A stretch of DNA of 11,493 bases from Skeletonema tropicum (GCA_037178625.1 JAWZXG010000118.1:1-11493); one strand, 5' to 3'; positions 1 through 7,632 are shown, counted from the stretch's first letter. A program made the numbers and translations. Notes: generated by a model from the letters alone, not told the origin.

Positions 1-524
1 CGAACATGTGCTGCAGTAGCTATATTTCCCAGATCGCACCCAAATAGCTAGTCTAGTGGACCAGTAGACGCGTTTGGGAGGTTATATCGTAGATATTTGT
101 TAAGTTATTATCATCTTCGATCTACGATATATCAGGAGTAGGGGGAAACGCTTCTCATGAAGATGGAGCCAAAGCAGGATCAGCAGGTTGAACTCTTGAC
201 ATCTTTCGTATACGTTTGGATGACTGAAGGTAAAGATAGACGGACGATGAATGAGACGCACAATACCAATACAACGCAGCCGCTTCTTCATCGCGACTTC
301 TCTCAAGTGAAGCGAAATTCGCTCATCAAGGAAGGCCGAGCAAAAGAAAGGGCGAAGGCGGGTATTGTAGTAAGTGCATTGCATTATTTGTATCGTACCT
401 ATTGTAGGCAGGTATATAGGGGCCAAAATGAAAGGCAAAAGTAGCAAAAGAACACTCCAGGGATTCCAACGTGGTCCCCTACCGTAGGTAGTACCAACCT
501 GGCCCACAGTCTTATGTAACTTCC
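1..524. other. Gap with no recognised gene
   Basis: No recognisable gene is seen. Two overlapping open frames exist: plus 157-444 (95 codons, basic, ending in a Lys/Arg/Gln-rich tail) and minus 100-588 (162 codons, with a Leu/Ile/Pro-rich hydrophobic stretch near its middle). They cover the same DNA on opposite strands, neither resembles a family I know, and the minus frame begins inside the foldback repeat that follows. At most one is real and possibly neither. The only structure I can support here is the inverted repeat at 83-131. Confidence 0.4.
83..131. repeat. Perfect 12-bp inverted repeat
   Basis: TATATCGTAGAT at 83-94 is matched by its exact reverse complement ATCTACGATATA at 120-131, with a 25-bp AT-rich spacer. 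It could form a hairpin or be a footprint of a short palindromic element. No gene is close enough to assign a regulatory role. Confidence 0.6.
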
Positions 525-751
525 ACCCTACATAGGATCTTCTGTCATAAATGGGAGTCCTCTTCAGAGGGACTCTGCATTTATGCACGCAGAGATAGAT
601 AGAGCAGAGCTGAGTCCTCCCCAGTGACTCAGACAGGTGTCTGAAGATCCTATGTAGGGTGTGTCTTCTGTCATAAATGGGAGTCCTCTTACGTGCTGAG
701 ACCTCCCAAGTGACTCAGACAGGTGTCTGAAGATCCTATGTAGGGTGTGTA
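525..751. repeat. Foldback and tandem repeat cluster (MITE-like)
   Basis: Three copies of a 14-bp core are present. The first (CCCTACATAGGATC, about 528-541) is inverted relative to the other two (GATCCTATGTAGGG, about 646-659 and 732-745), so the block has inverted ends. The stretch from AGTGACTCAGACAGG to TAGGGTGTGT occurs at about 623-664 and again 86 bp later. A second shared segment (TCTTCTGTCATAAATGGGAG...) occurs at 538-564 and 664-690. Each long copy contains a perfect 7-bp stem with a GG loop (629-644 and 715-730). A further hairpin spans 546-585, with arms CATAAATG and CATTTATG. No protein is encoded, so a decayed non-autonomous foldback element is the most likely explanation. Confidence 0.65.
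546..585. other. Long imperfect hairpin
   Basis: The outer 8-bp arms CATAAATG (546-553) and CATTTATG (578-585) are exact reverse complements. Inside them GGAGTCCTCT pairs with AGAGGGACTC with one bulged base, leaving a very small loop. The 3' arm is absent from the second copy of this segment (664-690), so it was either gained in one copy or lost from the other. Confidence 0.6.
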
Positions 752-755
752 ACTT

Positions 756-1109
756 CTCTGAGCAGAAGGGAAGCGGTGCTGCCCACTGGTATGCTACTTA
801 TGGTCACATCGGGGCCATACAGCGATACTTGGTATGCTGCTGTCTGAGTCAAAGTAAGTACTGAAGTACTGTGACTTAAGGCGGCATCAAATTGATAGAT
901 AGATTATTTAATACTCCCTAGGCACTAGTGCCAGTAGAGAAAGGTGAACTTAAACCAGGAGGAGCTCGGGCTGGTCCCGAAGACGCCTGGTCCCGAAGAC
1001 GCTTGTGGTGCCTGCTGGGCAGGAATGGGTCGACGGATGTGGAACGCGAAGGCTTTGGTGCAAGCAAGGCCAAACTGCTGGAGGAAGTGAATTTTGGGGG
1101 TGGGCGGAT
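756..1109. other. Gene-poor stretch with short repeats
   Basis: No supported gene. It holds a 12-bp palindrome GGCACTAGTGCC at 921-932 and a 16-bp perfect tandem duplication at 971-1002. It also holds the segment CTTAAGGCGGCATCAAATTGAT (875-896), which recurs with one added base at 1244-1266. Several overlapping short open frames on both strands at 918-1150 are shadows of one another and share no recognisable domain. Confidence 0.45.
971..1002. repeat. 16-bp perfect tandem duplication
   Basis: The unit CTGGTCCCGAAGACGC occurs twice without a gap (971-986 and 987-1002). This is a typical slippage-sized duplication. It shifts any frame through it by one position and fits non-coding DNA. Confidence 0.8.
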
Positions 1110-1219
1110 GGTTGTGTGAAAGCACAAGAATAGACACTCACATTGAACATTGATCTATCTTTTGGTAATGAACGAAGGAAGCCCCACAGAACTGGCTGCA
1201 GTGCTTGGAGAGATATGAG
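1110..1219. repeat. Dispersed repeat family, copy 1
   Basis: This segment aligns over about 110 bp with 6349-6457 in the same orientation. Shared blocks include GGTTGTGTGAAAGCACAAGA, ATAGACACTC, TTTTGGTAATGAACGAAGGA and GCAGTGCTTGGA, with small indels between them. The two copies differ by frame-changing indels, so a shared protein is unlikely to be under selection now. One plus-strand frame reads W-(L/P)-Q-C-L-E-R-Y-E-(E/D) in both copies and could be a relic of a coding segment, but I do not recognise a family. Confidence 0.7.
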
Positions 1220-1294
1220 GAAGTCGAAGTATGTACTTATACACTTAAGGCAGGCATCAAATTGATCATCAAAGTTCTAAGTACTTATTCATCA

Positions 1295-1549
1295 TCATGG
1301 CACGGCCATTCTCTTCTCTTCATTGCTTGACACAACATGACCACTACTGGTACTAGTAGCACTCCCTCCCCCATCTGTCTGAAACAATTGGTTCAAAACA
1401 ATCCCTAGATTCATCAAATCTACCCGCTTCTTCTCATCAAATGTCTGTTCTTCACAACATATCACTGCATCCGACAAATCAATGAATGTCGCCAAATACT
1501 CCCCCTCAAATGGCGTCAAGACAATATTTTTCAGCGTTAATCCTTGTCA
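1295..1549 (-). CDS. Unrecognised protein fragment, C-terminal exon-like
   Basis: The minus frame from 1549 (in-frame stop just upstream) to the stop at 1295 looks coding, being rich in Asp/Glu/Leu with no stop for about 80 codons. Its N-terminal part reads LTLKNIVLTPFEGEYLATF, followed by an Asp/Glu-rich segment with a CC pair. It ends in a Gly/Ser/Thr-rich, Lys/Arg-containing tail. No ATG begins this frame, so it would need an upstream exon. A candidate continuation lies at about 1561-1630 on the same strand (…KLGGKIADGLQYRRKEGEE), offset by a 26-nt stretch that starts GT and ends AG but is very short for an intron. An indel-broken gene is the alternative. I do not recognise the family. Confidence 0.3.
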
Positions 1550-1656
1550 TCATCATCATGTCAGATACCTTCTTCTCCTTCTTTACGTCGGTACTGCAAT
1601 CCATCTGCAATCTTACCGCCAAGCTTCAAAGCCTACACGATATGAGTCAGCAATAA
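1510..1656 (+). CDS. Small hydrophobic ORF, 48 codons
   Basis: The frame starts at an ATG with a CAAATGG context at 1510 and stops at TAA 1654-1656. The product begins MASRQYF, then has a strongly hydrophobic run rich in Leu, Ile, Val and Phe over about residues 8-32. It ends in a polar helix-like tail (…AKLQSLHDMSQQ). It would be a signal-anchor or single-pass membrane peptide. It overlaps the 5' end of the minus-strand fragment 1295-1549, and only one of the two need be real. No homologue comes to mind, so this may be a chance frame. Confidence 0.2.
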   Translation: MASRQYFSALILVIIIMSDTFFSFFTSVLQSICNLTAKLQSLHDMSQQ

Positions 1657-2411
1657 TGGGCGACGACGGTAATTCCTACGAAGATAATGAGAGTAGCTCC
1701 GTCAACAGACGTTATCATAGACTTAGTAGGTACATCCACCCTTGCCTAACTCGCAATAAACTCGAAGTTCCAAACGAGTTGACCCCTGCCCCTGGTTCGT
1801 TGCTCCCCTCTAGAGTGTTGTTCTAAATTGTCTTCCGAGGATAAATAATCAATTGAAGTGTGACGCTTTGACTGTGAACTAAGTAATCTAAGTAACGCAG
1901 CACCCCTCTTACGACAAAATGCGTCCAAAGCATATGCTGGCCAAGGCCCCTACTAGAGCGCTACGTGGATTGTGTCGATTGAAATAAAAATCACGTCTGC
2001 CGTCTTGCAATAATGAATGAGCAGAACGGTAACCCTGACCGATAACAACCCCGTCCGCTCGCATAATTGCATATTGCTGTATTGCTGTATTGTCGATATG
2101 ATTGATTGGTGAGTAGCACTGTAGAGGAGCACAGAGCCAGAGTCCATGGAGATGTTGCCGTATAATCATGTTGTGTCGAATGTGCGGAAAGTTCGTTATT
2201 TTCACCAGCGAACCGAGACCGAGGCACCATAGGCGCCAGGTAAGTTATCCCTCCTTCATCATTTCGACTCGGAAGGGTTCTTGGCGGCGCTTGCTGTATA
2301 ATATGTTGGTAGATCCATCGGCGGAAGAGATAATAGCATTCATAAGAAGTAGAAGAGTGGCAAGTGGCATCGGTAGGGCATATATGAGTACGTCTGTGAT
2401 CCGCTAAAGTT
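1657..2411. other. No confirmed gene; open minus-strand frames
   Basis: Two overlapping minus frames are fairly long: 1991-2440 (149 codons) and 1909-2205 (98 codons, ending …SALVGALASICFGRILS). Neither shows a domain I know. A minus-strand piece at about 1695-1735 (…MITSVDGATLIIF) reads like protein and could belong with the 1295-1549 fragment, either through a 47-nt GT…AG interval (about 1634-1680) or through indels. On the plus strand, CAG|GTAAGT at about 2237-2245 is a perfect splice-donor consensus, but no clear exon lies upstream. I regard the stretch as possible gene remains on the minus strand. Confidence 0.3.
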
Positions 2412-2421
2412 GTGACGTCAC
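2412..2421. promoter_or_regulatory. CRE-type palindrome GTGACGTCAC
   Basis: A full cAMP-response-element core TGACGTCA lies at 2413-2420 inside a 10-bp perfect palindrome, about 230 bp upstream of the ATG at 2653. bZIP factors bind this site. In the diatom Phaeodactylum, TGACGT/ACGTCA elements mediate CO2/cAMP responses of a carbonic anhydrase promoter. A role here is inferred from position and sequence only. Confidence 0.4.
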
Positions 2422-2509
2422 GGAACCGGTACTCAGACACTCAAACTTCAACTGACGAAATGTCCGCTCAAAAAGCAAAAAGCACAAATTTTATGTACAT
2501 GACATGCCG

Positions 2510-2528
2510 CTGGCCGGCCGCGGCCGCA
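2510..2528. promoter_or_regulatory. GC-rich palindromic patch upstream of a gene
   Basis: Adjacent 8-bp palindromes GGCCGGCC (2512-2519) and GCGGCCGC (2520-2527) lie in otherwise AT-leaning DNA about 125 bp before the ATG at 2653. It may be a promoter-proximal GC element. The two palindromes are also rare-cutter restriction sites, so cloning-derived sequence is conceivable, but the flanks look like native genome. Confidence 0.3.
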
Positions 2529-2652
2529 TGATTGAATCATGGCTCACTGATCGACATTCATTTACACTTGCCGCTGGTAAAGAGCTCATTCATTCTCCAG
2601 TTTGTTTGCTCTTTAGTCATTATCAAACACAGCAACTCATACAAAAGACAAC

Positions 2653-4107
2653 ATGGCGTCTCAAGCCGAGAACACTCACCCAAACACAATCATCCGAGGA
2701 CATTACCATACCAGTGTCCCTATCAACAATGATCAAAAGCGCCGCAAGGTCGAGGCAAACTCTAATAACATCACCGCCTACCCGTCTGCTGCCATTCATG
2801 CCACCAAGGTGAGCAAGAGGACCAAGAGGAGGACAAATAAAAGATCAAATCAACGTAGGGAAGCAAACGTGTTTGCACCTCAAATCTTCAACCATCGTCC
2901 GGCGATTCTGCCGACAAGTACAAAGAAGGCATCAAAGAAGAGGCGCCTCGAATCCGACCCGCCTTCTCAAGAGAGAAGAAGATGAGGCAGGAGCTACCCA
3001 ACAACTTTACTTCCAACCAATCGGCTGTGCCAGCCCAAAAGAAGAAGAGGGCTCAGAAGAATTCACGCAACAACGACGCCCCAATCTTCCGCTACAAACA
3101 TCACGGTGAAGTTGCAACACCAACAATTGCTCCACCCACGGCCACTGCTAGCAAGGCGAAGGTCTCGAAGAAGAGGCGCTCAGATGCCCACGAATCCCCC
3201 CCGCCTGCTCAAAAAGAAGATGACTGCTCCTGCCCAAAAGTTGAACACGATTGATCGCCGGTCAAGTTCCATCTGCCTACCAATTTACTACCAATACTAC
3301 CAACAAAGCCGCTGTTCCAGTGCAAGAGAAGAATGTGCTTCAGAATCAGCCATTCGTCAACAACGTTTCATCTATCTCTGTTCTCCATCACCGCGATGAA
3401 GTTGCCAACGGAGCCACTTCTGATTTGGAGTTTGCCTATTCCGATTCGGATTCCGATTCCGAGGAAGAACATCTTGTTGTAGGGATGACCTTGCTCCCGG
3501 ATGCTGATGACGCTGCCACTGTGATCCAGGCCTTCTTCAGAGGTGCCAGCGCTCGCACGATGAAGCCAAGGGCCAGGCCACAAGCGGAGCTTAAGGTTGA
3601 TACCAATCATGGCCAAGAATGGGATGGTAATTCTGATGATGATGCAGCTCCTGACGACGACTCGGTCGAGGAAGTAGAAGTCTTCCTCGTGGTGGAAGCT
3701 GAAGAGGGTGATGAAAAAGCGGAGGAAGTTGACTTTGTCGACGCAGCAGAAGCTGTTGACGAGGGTGATGAAATAGAGGAGGAAGCTGTTGTGGACAATG
3801 ATAAGCCGGCTGCAAAAATTCAGACAGCCTTCAAGCGTTATCTCGCTCGGAAAAGTGCTATCAAAAGCAACGGAGCGAAGGCGAAGGGCCCAGCCACAAG
3901 GCAGAGTTTGATGCTAGAGCAGTGGAAGAGGAGGTGGTGGAAGAGGAAGAGGAAGATATCTACTCTGCCAGAAGGAATCTTCGGAGACGGAGGAATGGTG
4001 AAGGAGCTACAGTGCACTTTGGACGGCTGGTACTGGACTCGAAGAACACAAAGAAGGAAGATAAGGAGAGATTGAAAAGAGAAGGTGTACGGTACAGCAC
4101 CTTGTGA
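2653..4107 (+). CDS. IQ-motif, Lys-rich/acidic repeat protein (frame-disrupted)
   Basis: A probable calmodulin-binding protein. It starts at ATG 2653 (CAACATGG context) with MASQAENTHP. The N-terminal part is Lys/Arg-rich with several (K)xSKKRR clusters that resemble nuclear localisation signals. An SDSDSDSEEE acidic run follows. Two IQ motifs are present: IQAFFRGASAR (3524-3556, perfect IQxxxRGxxxR) and IQTAFKRYLAR (3818-3850), separated by about 85 very acidic residues. IQ motifs bind calmodulin or EF-hand light chains. The coding-like sequence runs in four successive frames: 2653 to about 2980, then to about 3250, then to about 3895, and finally to the stop at 4105-4107. Each step is the same shift, equal to one missing base. 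The last frame (VEEEVVEEEEED… to …KREGVRYSTL) is more protein-like than the competing frame ending at 4075. Indels, introns or decay could explain this, and no clean GT-AG introns were found. Confidence 0.55.
2878..3400 (+). repeat. Internal repeats of the IQ-protein gene
   Basis: Three diverged units can be aligned. The segment reading APQIFNHRPAIL (about 2878), APIFRYKHHGEVAT (about 3079) and SISVLHHRDEVAN (about 3370) recurs. The preceding SAVPAQKKK, TAPAQKL and AAVPVQEKN segments recur near 3027, 3221 and 3311. The SKKRR…ES.PP.Q segment recurs near 2932 and 3165. Adjacent units lie in different reading frames, so the frame changes occurred after duplication or were duplicated with it. Confidence 0.55.
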
Positions 4108-4334
4108 GATTGATGATTTGAAGCGAACATCATTTGTACGTGAGAAGGATTGCGTCAGAGACCTTTTGTGGAGGAGGCTTTGGTTTGAAGGTAAATGCAG
4201 CAAGAGGTCAAATGATCAGTGGAGATGGCTTTGCGGGGCAATGAGTCGGTGTGTCTTGTTTCGTTTCGGCGAGTTGCTACATTTCAGAGGGGGTCGTTGG
4301 TGTGTTCGGCAGTGTGTGTTGTGTGTGTGTGTCT
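4108..4334. other. 3' flank of the IQ gene, no gene seen
   Basis: This follows the TGA at 4105-4107. It is G/T-rich on the plus strand and becomes a (GT)n-like stretch near 4312-4331. Open frames on both strands here are low-complexity and show no domain. The beginning is presumably 3' untranslated sequence. Confidence 0.4.
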
Positions 4335-4486
4335 TCTTCAGTTGGGCCTTCAGTTGGTGTTGGTGTTGGTGGTTGGTAGTTGGAGGATGCTTTCTGCTGG
4401 ATCCTTATCCTTTTCTTCAGTTGGGCCTTCAGTTGGTGTTGGTGTTGGTGTTGGTAGTTGGGTGCTTTGCTGGATCCTTATCCTTT
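4335..4486. repeat. 79-bp tandem duplication, G/T-rich
   Basis: The block TCTTCAGTTGGGCCTTCAG, followed by (TTGGTG)n, a TAGTTGG segment, TGCTTT and CTGGATCCTTATCC, occurs twice (starting about 4335 and 4414) with a period of 79 bp and a few indels. On the minus strand it reads as a PTPTPT…EGPTEEKDKDPAES repeat, but that frame also runs through the AC microsatellite and I do not accept it as a gene. Confidence 0.75.
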
Positions 4487-4748
4487 CTTTTTGGACATTG
4501 TCGGATCTGTAGCGGAGAGTCAAAAAGTTTAATCCCCCATTCATTCTAATGTTTGGGGTGTGGGTTCTGGTTTCCCATGTCAGCTTTTGGCTGGACATTC
4601 TCTTCTTCGAAAGTGGAATGTAGAACGTATCCCTTTGACTCTCTGACTGATTTTCAGTTGTCGTACCCTTTCCCCCCTGTTGGAGTCGGTCGACCGCGGA
4701 GATGATTGAATTGGTTGATGTTCGTGTTGGGGATGGCGATCTTGTCGG

Positions 4749-4750
<2 letters not shown>

Positions 4751-4796
<46 letters not shown>
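4751..4796. repeat. (AC)23 microsatellite
   Basis: Forty-six bases of uninterrupted AC repeat. It forms Val-Cys or Thr-His repeats in the overlapping frames, which is an artefact of the dinucleotide. It is likely to be length-polymorphic. Confidence 0.97.
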
Positions 4797-4798
<2 letters not shown>

Positions 4799-4799
4799 T

Positions 4800-5622
4800 C
4801 GAGCGGCTTGTTGTTCCCAGTTGGATGAAGTACAGTGCTGGAGGCGAGGAAAGACATTTCAGACTTGAGCCGGTGTTATGGTTCCGGGTATCATGGTGAC
4901 CTGCTGCTTTACTTGTCAAAGGCCTGAGTTGATATGAGGTCGATGACGCTTGATTTCTTGTGTCGGTTTGATGGGGTCTTCGATCGGATTTCAAACTCGG
5001 TTTGTTGAGTTGTACCAGGATACGAACGTCTCTCTCGTGATTGCTTCTAAGTTGCTCATCGGTTCTTCAATCTTGCCATTGCCATGTGTCAAGCTCATTT
5101 ATTCACATCCACCCATCTACATCTAAGTCAAAGCCCTGGGAACGTGCTCTCTCAGCTGCTCAGCAGCATCCAATTGAAATAAGAAAAGAATATCAAGTAA
5201 ATCAATCTAATCAAATAAAGAAAAATCAACAATTATCCCTTAGTCCTCAGTGACAATGCTGAACTCCACCATTACTTTCGGCTGCGAGGAGACCCATTGT
5301 TGAAATCTGCAGGAGGAGCAGCATCCTCTGGAGCTTAGATTACTTGATTTGAGGTGATATAAAATTTGTAATCAACAGCACCGGGAGAAAAGTCTCAATT
5401 GCACAAGACGTTGAGAGGGAGACAATATGTGAGGTTCAACCAAGCCTGCTAATTGTGACGGCTTCAGCTTCGTAGCTTGATTACGATCTCTGCGGGCTAA
5501 AAATATGAACACATTCTGCATTGGGAACAAATCTTTTTGATCAGTGAGATACTGGCACGAATTCATGAAAATGAAAGTCATTATGTTCTCCAGCTTCTGG
5601 TGATTCGAAAAGATGCTGCGCT
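4800..5622. other. Intergenic stretch, nothing recognised
   Basis: Short overlapping frames only. The longest plausible minus frame (5372-5626, 84 codons) overlaps the neighbouring minus ORF by four bases and has no recognisable domain. It most likely represents 3' flank of that ORF. No repeats or RNA genes were noticed. Confidence 0.4.
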
Positions 5623-5874
5623 TCAATCAGCCTCCGTTCGAGTTTGATCGTCCTCGTCCTCGTCAGCACACACGTCTACCGGCTTGTTGGCCTTCTTCGT
5701 CTCACCTCGAATCTTGTCGCTGATGAGGTGAACGTGATTACCCTGGAGACTGTTCTTGTCCCTCTCTAATATGTAGTGTTGCTTGTTCATGAAGTGTTGC
5801 ATGGTCTGGAAGCTGGAATATAGCTCCCTCCAATGAGGACTCCATTCCCTAATAATTGACCTACTCCTACTCAT
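5623..5874 (-). CDS. Hypothetical small protein with acidic C-terminus
   Basis: An 83-codon frame starts at ATG 5874 (MSRSRSIIREW…). The N-terminal half is basic/aromatic (HWRELY, then a Met/His/Gln-rich segment). The middle is Lys/Arg-rich and the end is strongly acidic (ADEDEDDQTRTEAD). This charge layout is typical of a real protein rather than a chance frame. An upstream ATG with good context (AAAATGGCG, 5906) is in another frame and would form a short upstream ORF or an earlier start after a frame correction. No family recognised and no membrane segment. Confidence 0.3.
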   Translation of the reverse strand: MSRSRSIIREWSPHWRELYSSFQTMQHFMNKQHYILERDKNSLQGNHVHLISDKIRGETKKANKPVDVCADEDEDDQTRTEAD

Positions 5875-5906
5875 GTACCTACGCGCAGGCCCATCGAGTT
5901 CGCCAT

Positions 5907-6263
5907 TTTAGCATTGCATTGTTCATTCACGCACTTCATCTTCAGTTTGCAACTCAATTACTTGACGTTGATGAATATATCGTTGAATCTATCCCACGGC
6001 CACGATATCATAAGGCATAGCTTAAGGCTCTGTAGGGTCAGGTCAGCGAGCAAACATGCCCCCACTGCAGTAACTCACTCCTCTCCAATAGCCTCTCTGT
6101 GGAGTGGTTCACTAAGATGGACGTAGACCGATGCCACCGCTATATACATTGTACCAAAGTAAGTGAATGAGCTGTGCTGATCTCTAGATGAATACTTGCA
6201 AACACAAATTGCAATTGAACCTCTGGCAACATTTTCATCCTATTCATCTCAAGCTCTCCTCGT

Positions 6264-6264
<1 letters not shown>
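5907..6264. other. Upstream flank and possible exon ends
   Basis: No confirmed gene. A consensus donor GTAAGT at 6159 is followed only 29 nt later by CTCTAG (ends 6187) and keeps a frame open from ATG 6117 into the trinucleotide repeat. However, 29 nt is below the intron sizes usual in most protists and I do not accept it as an intron. A second plus frame (6181-6357) reads SLDEYLQTQIAIEPLATF… into a polyglutamine run. Confidence 0.25.
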
Positions 6265-6306
<42 letters not shown>

Positions 6307-6312
6307 CAACAG
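6265..6312. repeat. (CAG)11(CAA)4CAG trinucleotide repeat
   Basis: Eleven CAG units (6265-6297), four CAA units (6298-6309) and a final CAG. In the plus frame starting at 6181 this codes 16 Gln flanked by protein-like sequence and is followed by HNHDVHTVVTTVVV and a stop. Both CAG and CAA encode Gln, so the switch preserves polyglutamine in that frame, which mildly supports coding. The minus strand reads polyalanine and the third plus frame polyserine. Confidence 0.9.
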
Positions 6313-6348
6313 CATAACCATGATGTTCACACGGTTGTGACAACTGTG

Positions 6349-6457
6349 GTTGTGTGAAAGCACAAGAATAGACACTCGTGTTGATCTCTCTTTTGCTTTT
6401 GGTAATGAACGAAGGAAGCCACCACACAAGTGGCCGCAGTGCTTGGAAAGATACGAG
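6349..6457. repeat. Dispersed repeat family, copy 2
   Basis: About 110 bp aligned in the same orientation with 1110-1219, including GGTTGTGTGAAAGCACAAGA, the ATAGACACTC block, GGTAATGAACGAAGGAAGCC and GCAGTGCTTGGA. It lies directly after the trinucleotide repeat. The plus frame here reads FGNERRKPPHKWPQCLERYED without interruption, whereas copy 1 is shifted in the middle. This copy may therefore be nearer the ancestral coding state, if there was one. Confidence 0.7.
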
Positions 6458-6870
6458 GACCTCTCACAATACAGCATCACGTTGTGGGTTCTTCTCCCTC
6501 CGCCTCCGGTCGGCTCGCTTCTCCATCATCATTCTTACACGTTCAAACCATGCCTTCCCTGTCATACCCGCATCACATTTCCCCTATCGAATTATCGCCG
6601 CTGCTCTGCAAAGCAGTCGTACTAAAATAATACCATCAAGAAAGAGAGAGAGAGAGAGAAGAACAAAAGGTGAGTAATTGGAATGATCTTTCGTCCGCCT
6701 CCTCTAACAAATAATACTGCAACAAGAAGGAACTCACCTCGACAACAATTTCATCATCATCGCCTATCCAAAACACGATCAATTGTTCCTTCACTCACTG
6801 GACTTCCAGCAGCTCCTACCTCCAAGAGCTTATCCTTCTTTCTTCACACGATGCTAAAGCACCATCCACA
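6458..6870. other. 3' flank of the amidotransferase-like gene
   Basis: A GA-rich microsatellite ((GA)n, about 6643-6659) lies in the middle. Short plus frames here are rich in Ser/Pro/His and not recognisable. The part next to 6871 would be the 3' untranslated region of the minus-strand gene. Confidence 0.4.
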
Positions 6871-7619
6871 CTAAAACCACCCAAGAGCCGTAGCAACCGC
6901 AATCACTGCTTCCAAACTATCCTCCCGCACCTTCCCAAAGTTCACTCTTGCATCCTCACAAGCCTCCTTCGATACCTGCTGTGTAATATATCCCCGATCT
7001 TCCATTGCTTGAACTGTATTGATGTAATTGACGTTGAATCCAGTGGGAGAGATGTATTCTGGGTGTGCTTGGAAGGTGAATGCATATGGTTGTACTGTTG
7101 TTGATCTCAAAGTTGAAGTGTCATTAGTGGTATTGTCACCATAATCATCACCATTATGATGATGTGTTGACATGGTTGTCGAATGTGTGTTGCTGAGGCT
7201 GCTTCTGAAATAGAACCTTGTCCTCCTTCGATGAGAAGTAGGCACAAGCTTCGATTGGAACATTGGCATTGCCCCCTAACGAAATGGCAAATTCTGGAAG
7301 GGATTGGACCATGTCTCCGTGGGTATACAACAGTTCCATACTGCACTCATCACTATCACTGTTGCTGCTGGTGGTGCCATCGATAAGGAGTAATTGACGT
7401 CCCTCCTCTGTGAGTTGGCTCGATATCCTTCCTGCTTTGGACCCAGTTGGACACTTGATTGCTCGCCCACCTTCTTCTATTTCACCACCTCTACCTCCTT
7501 CTTTCCCAATATAATATGATCTTCACTACTTCCAAAACGCATGAGCAAAACATTGACGGCCAAAACAAACTCCCATAGTCTTCAACCTCCTCATTCCGCA
7601 TCACAGATTGGAGTTTCTC

Positions 7620-7632
7620 AATCCATTCCACA
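7620..7632. repeat. 13-bp direct repeat, copy A (target-site duplication)
   Basis: AATCCATTCCACA, identical to 7947-7959. On the minus strand it encodes the shared V-E-W-I codons, and the downstream coding sequence (E-K-L-Q…) continues from this copy. Confidence 0.75.

Larger units (their letters stand above)
875..1266. repeat. Direct repeat pair of about 22 bp
   Basis: CTTAAGGC(A)GGCATCAAATTGAT occurs at 875-896 and 1244-1266, differing by one inserted A. The two copies bracket the dispersed repeat at 1110-1219. This could make them flanking arms of a larger decayed element, although they are too long to be an ordinary target-site duplication. Confidence 0.55.

Noticed and set aside
100..588. 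162-codon minus-strand open frame with a hydrophobic stretch
   Set aside because: It begins inside the foldback repeat, overlaps an opposite-strand frame of similar quality, and has no recognisable domain.
918..1150. Several overlapping 60-70 codon frames on both strands
   Set aside because: They shadow one another over the tandem duplication and the dispersed repeat, and none shows a domain.
4350..4994. 214-codon minus-strand open frame
   Set aside because: It runs through the AC microsatellite (Val-Cys repeats) and the 79-bp tandem duplication, has no domain, and owes its length to low-complexity sequence.
6159..6187. 29-nt GTAAGT…CTCTAG interval as an intron
   Set aside because: The splice consensus is good but the length is too small for most spliceosomes, and the joined frame leads to polyserine rather than recognisable protein.
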